Translations under genes and position numbers: made by a program
Origin: Bacteroidota bacterium
GTDB taxonomy: Bacteria > Zhuqueibacterota > Zhuqueibacteria > Zhuqueibacterales > Geothermadaptataceae
DNA: 15,185 nt
Reading direction: 5' to 3'
NCBI GenBank assembly: GCA_011375275.1
Contig: DRLW01000479.1
Coordinates: 1-15,185, forward strand
The notes under the pieces: generated by a model
Seen by the model: the letters and a program-made list of their open reading frames with translations, nothing else
Told to the model about the DNA's origin: nothing
The model's database searches: none
In this document: positions 15,182-15,185 of the stretch, one piece after another
Layout of the letters: every line of letters starts with the position of its first letter
How positions within the stretch are numbered: position 1 is the stretch's first letter

Positions 15182-15185
15182 AAAA

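Overview
All genes that can be supported lie on the minus strand, so transcription runs from high to low coordinates. Base composition looks moderately GC-rich by eye. The gene set is an ECF sigma factor with a zinc-finger anti-sigma factor, tandem DUF4159 proteins, and a MoxR, DUF58, BatA-like, DUF4175 and vWA series. Such combinations are typical of Gram-negative bacteria of the FCB group and its uncultured neighbours (for example Calditrichota/KSB1-like lineages). That placement is an inference from gene content; the window holds no rRNA or other phylogenetic marker.

Region 1 (15157 down to 13075) is a three-gene unit. It holds an ECF-type sigma-70 factor, a membrane-anchored anti-sigma factor with an N-terminal zinc-binding HxxxCxxC motif, and a small lipoprotein whose start overlaps the anti-sigma stop by 4 bases. 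A 342-base non-coding gap follows (12733-13074), rich in dyad symmetries. It also carries a 15-base word repeated exactly just upstream of the sigma gene.

Region 2 (12732 down to 874) is a probable seven-gene operon. In order it encodes an exported TPR protein with a gluzincin (HEFAH...E) peptidase domain inserted between two TPR arrays, two tandem exported DUF4159 proteins, a MoxR AAA+ ATPase, a cytosolic DUF58 protein with a complete MIDAS, and a membrane BatA-like protein. The BatA-like protein combines a BatA N-terminus, a vWA domain and an amidotransferase-like domain. The last gene encodes a 1125-residue DUF4175-type membrane protein with a very long coiled coil. After a 362-base gap containing an inverted pair of palindromic dispersed repeats, a second membrane vWA protein starts at 511 and runs off the left edge. 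It has both N-terminal membrane helices and an intact MIDAS.

Working model (inference): MoxR and DUF58 act in the cytosol as an ATPase and its vWA adaptor. The BatA-like, vWA and DUF4175 proteins form an inner-membrane and periplasmic assembly. The DUF4159 proteins and the TPR-peptidase act outside the membrane. The sigma/anti-sigma/lipoprotein unit may tie expression to an envelope signal, but nothing in the sequence proves that it controls the downstream operon.
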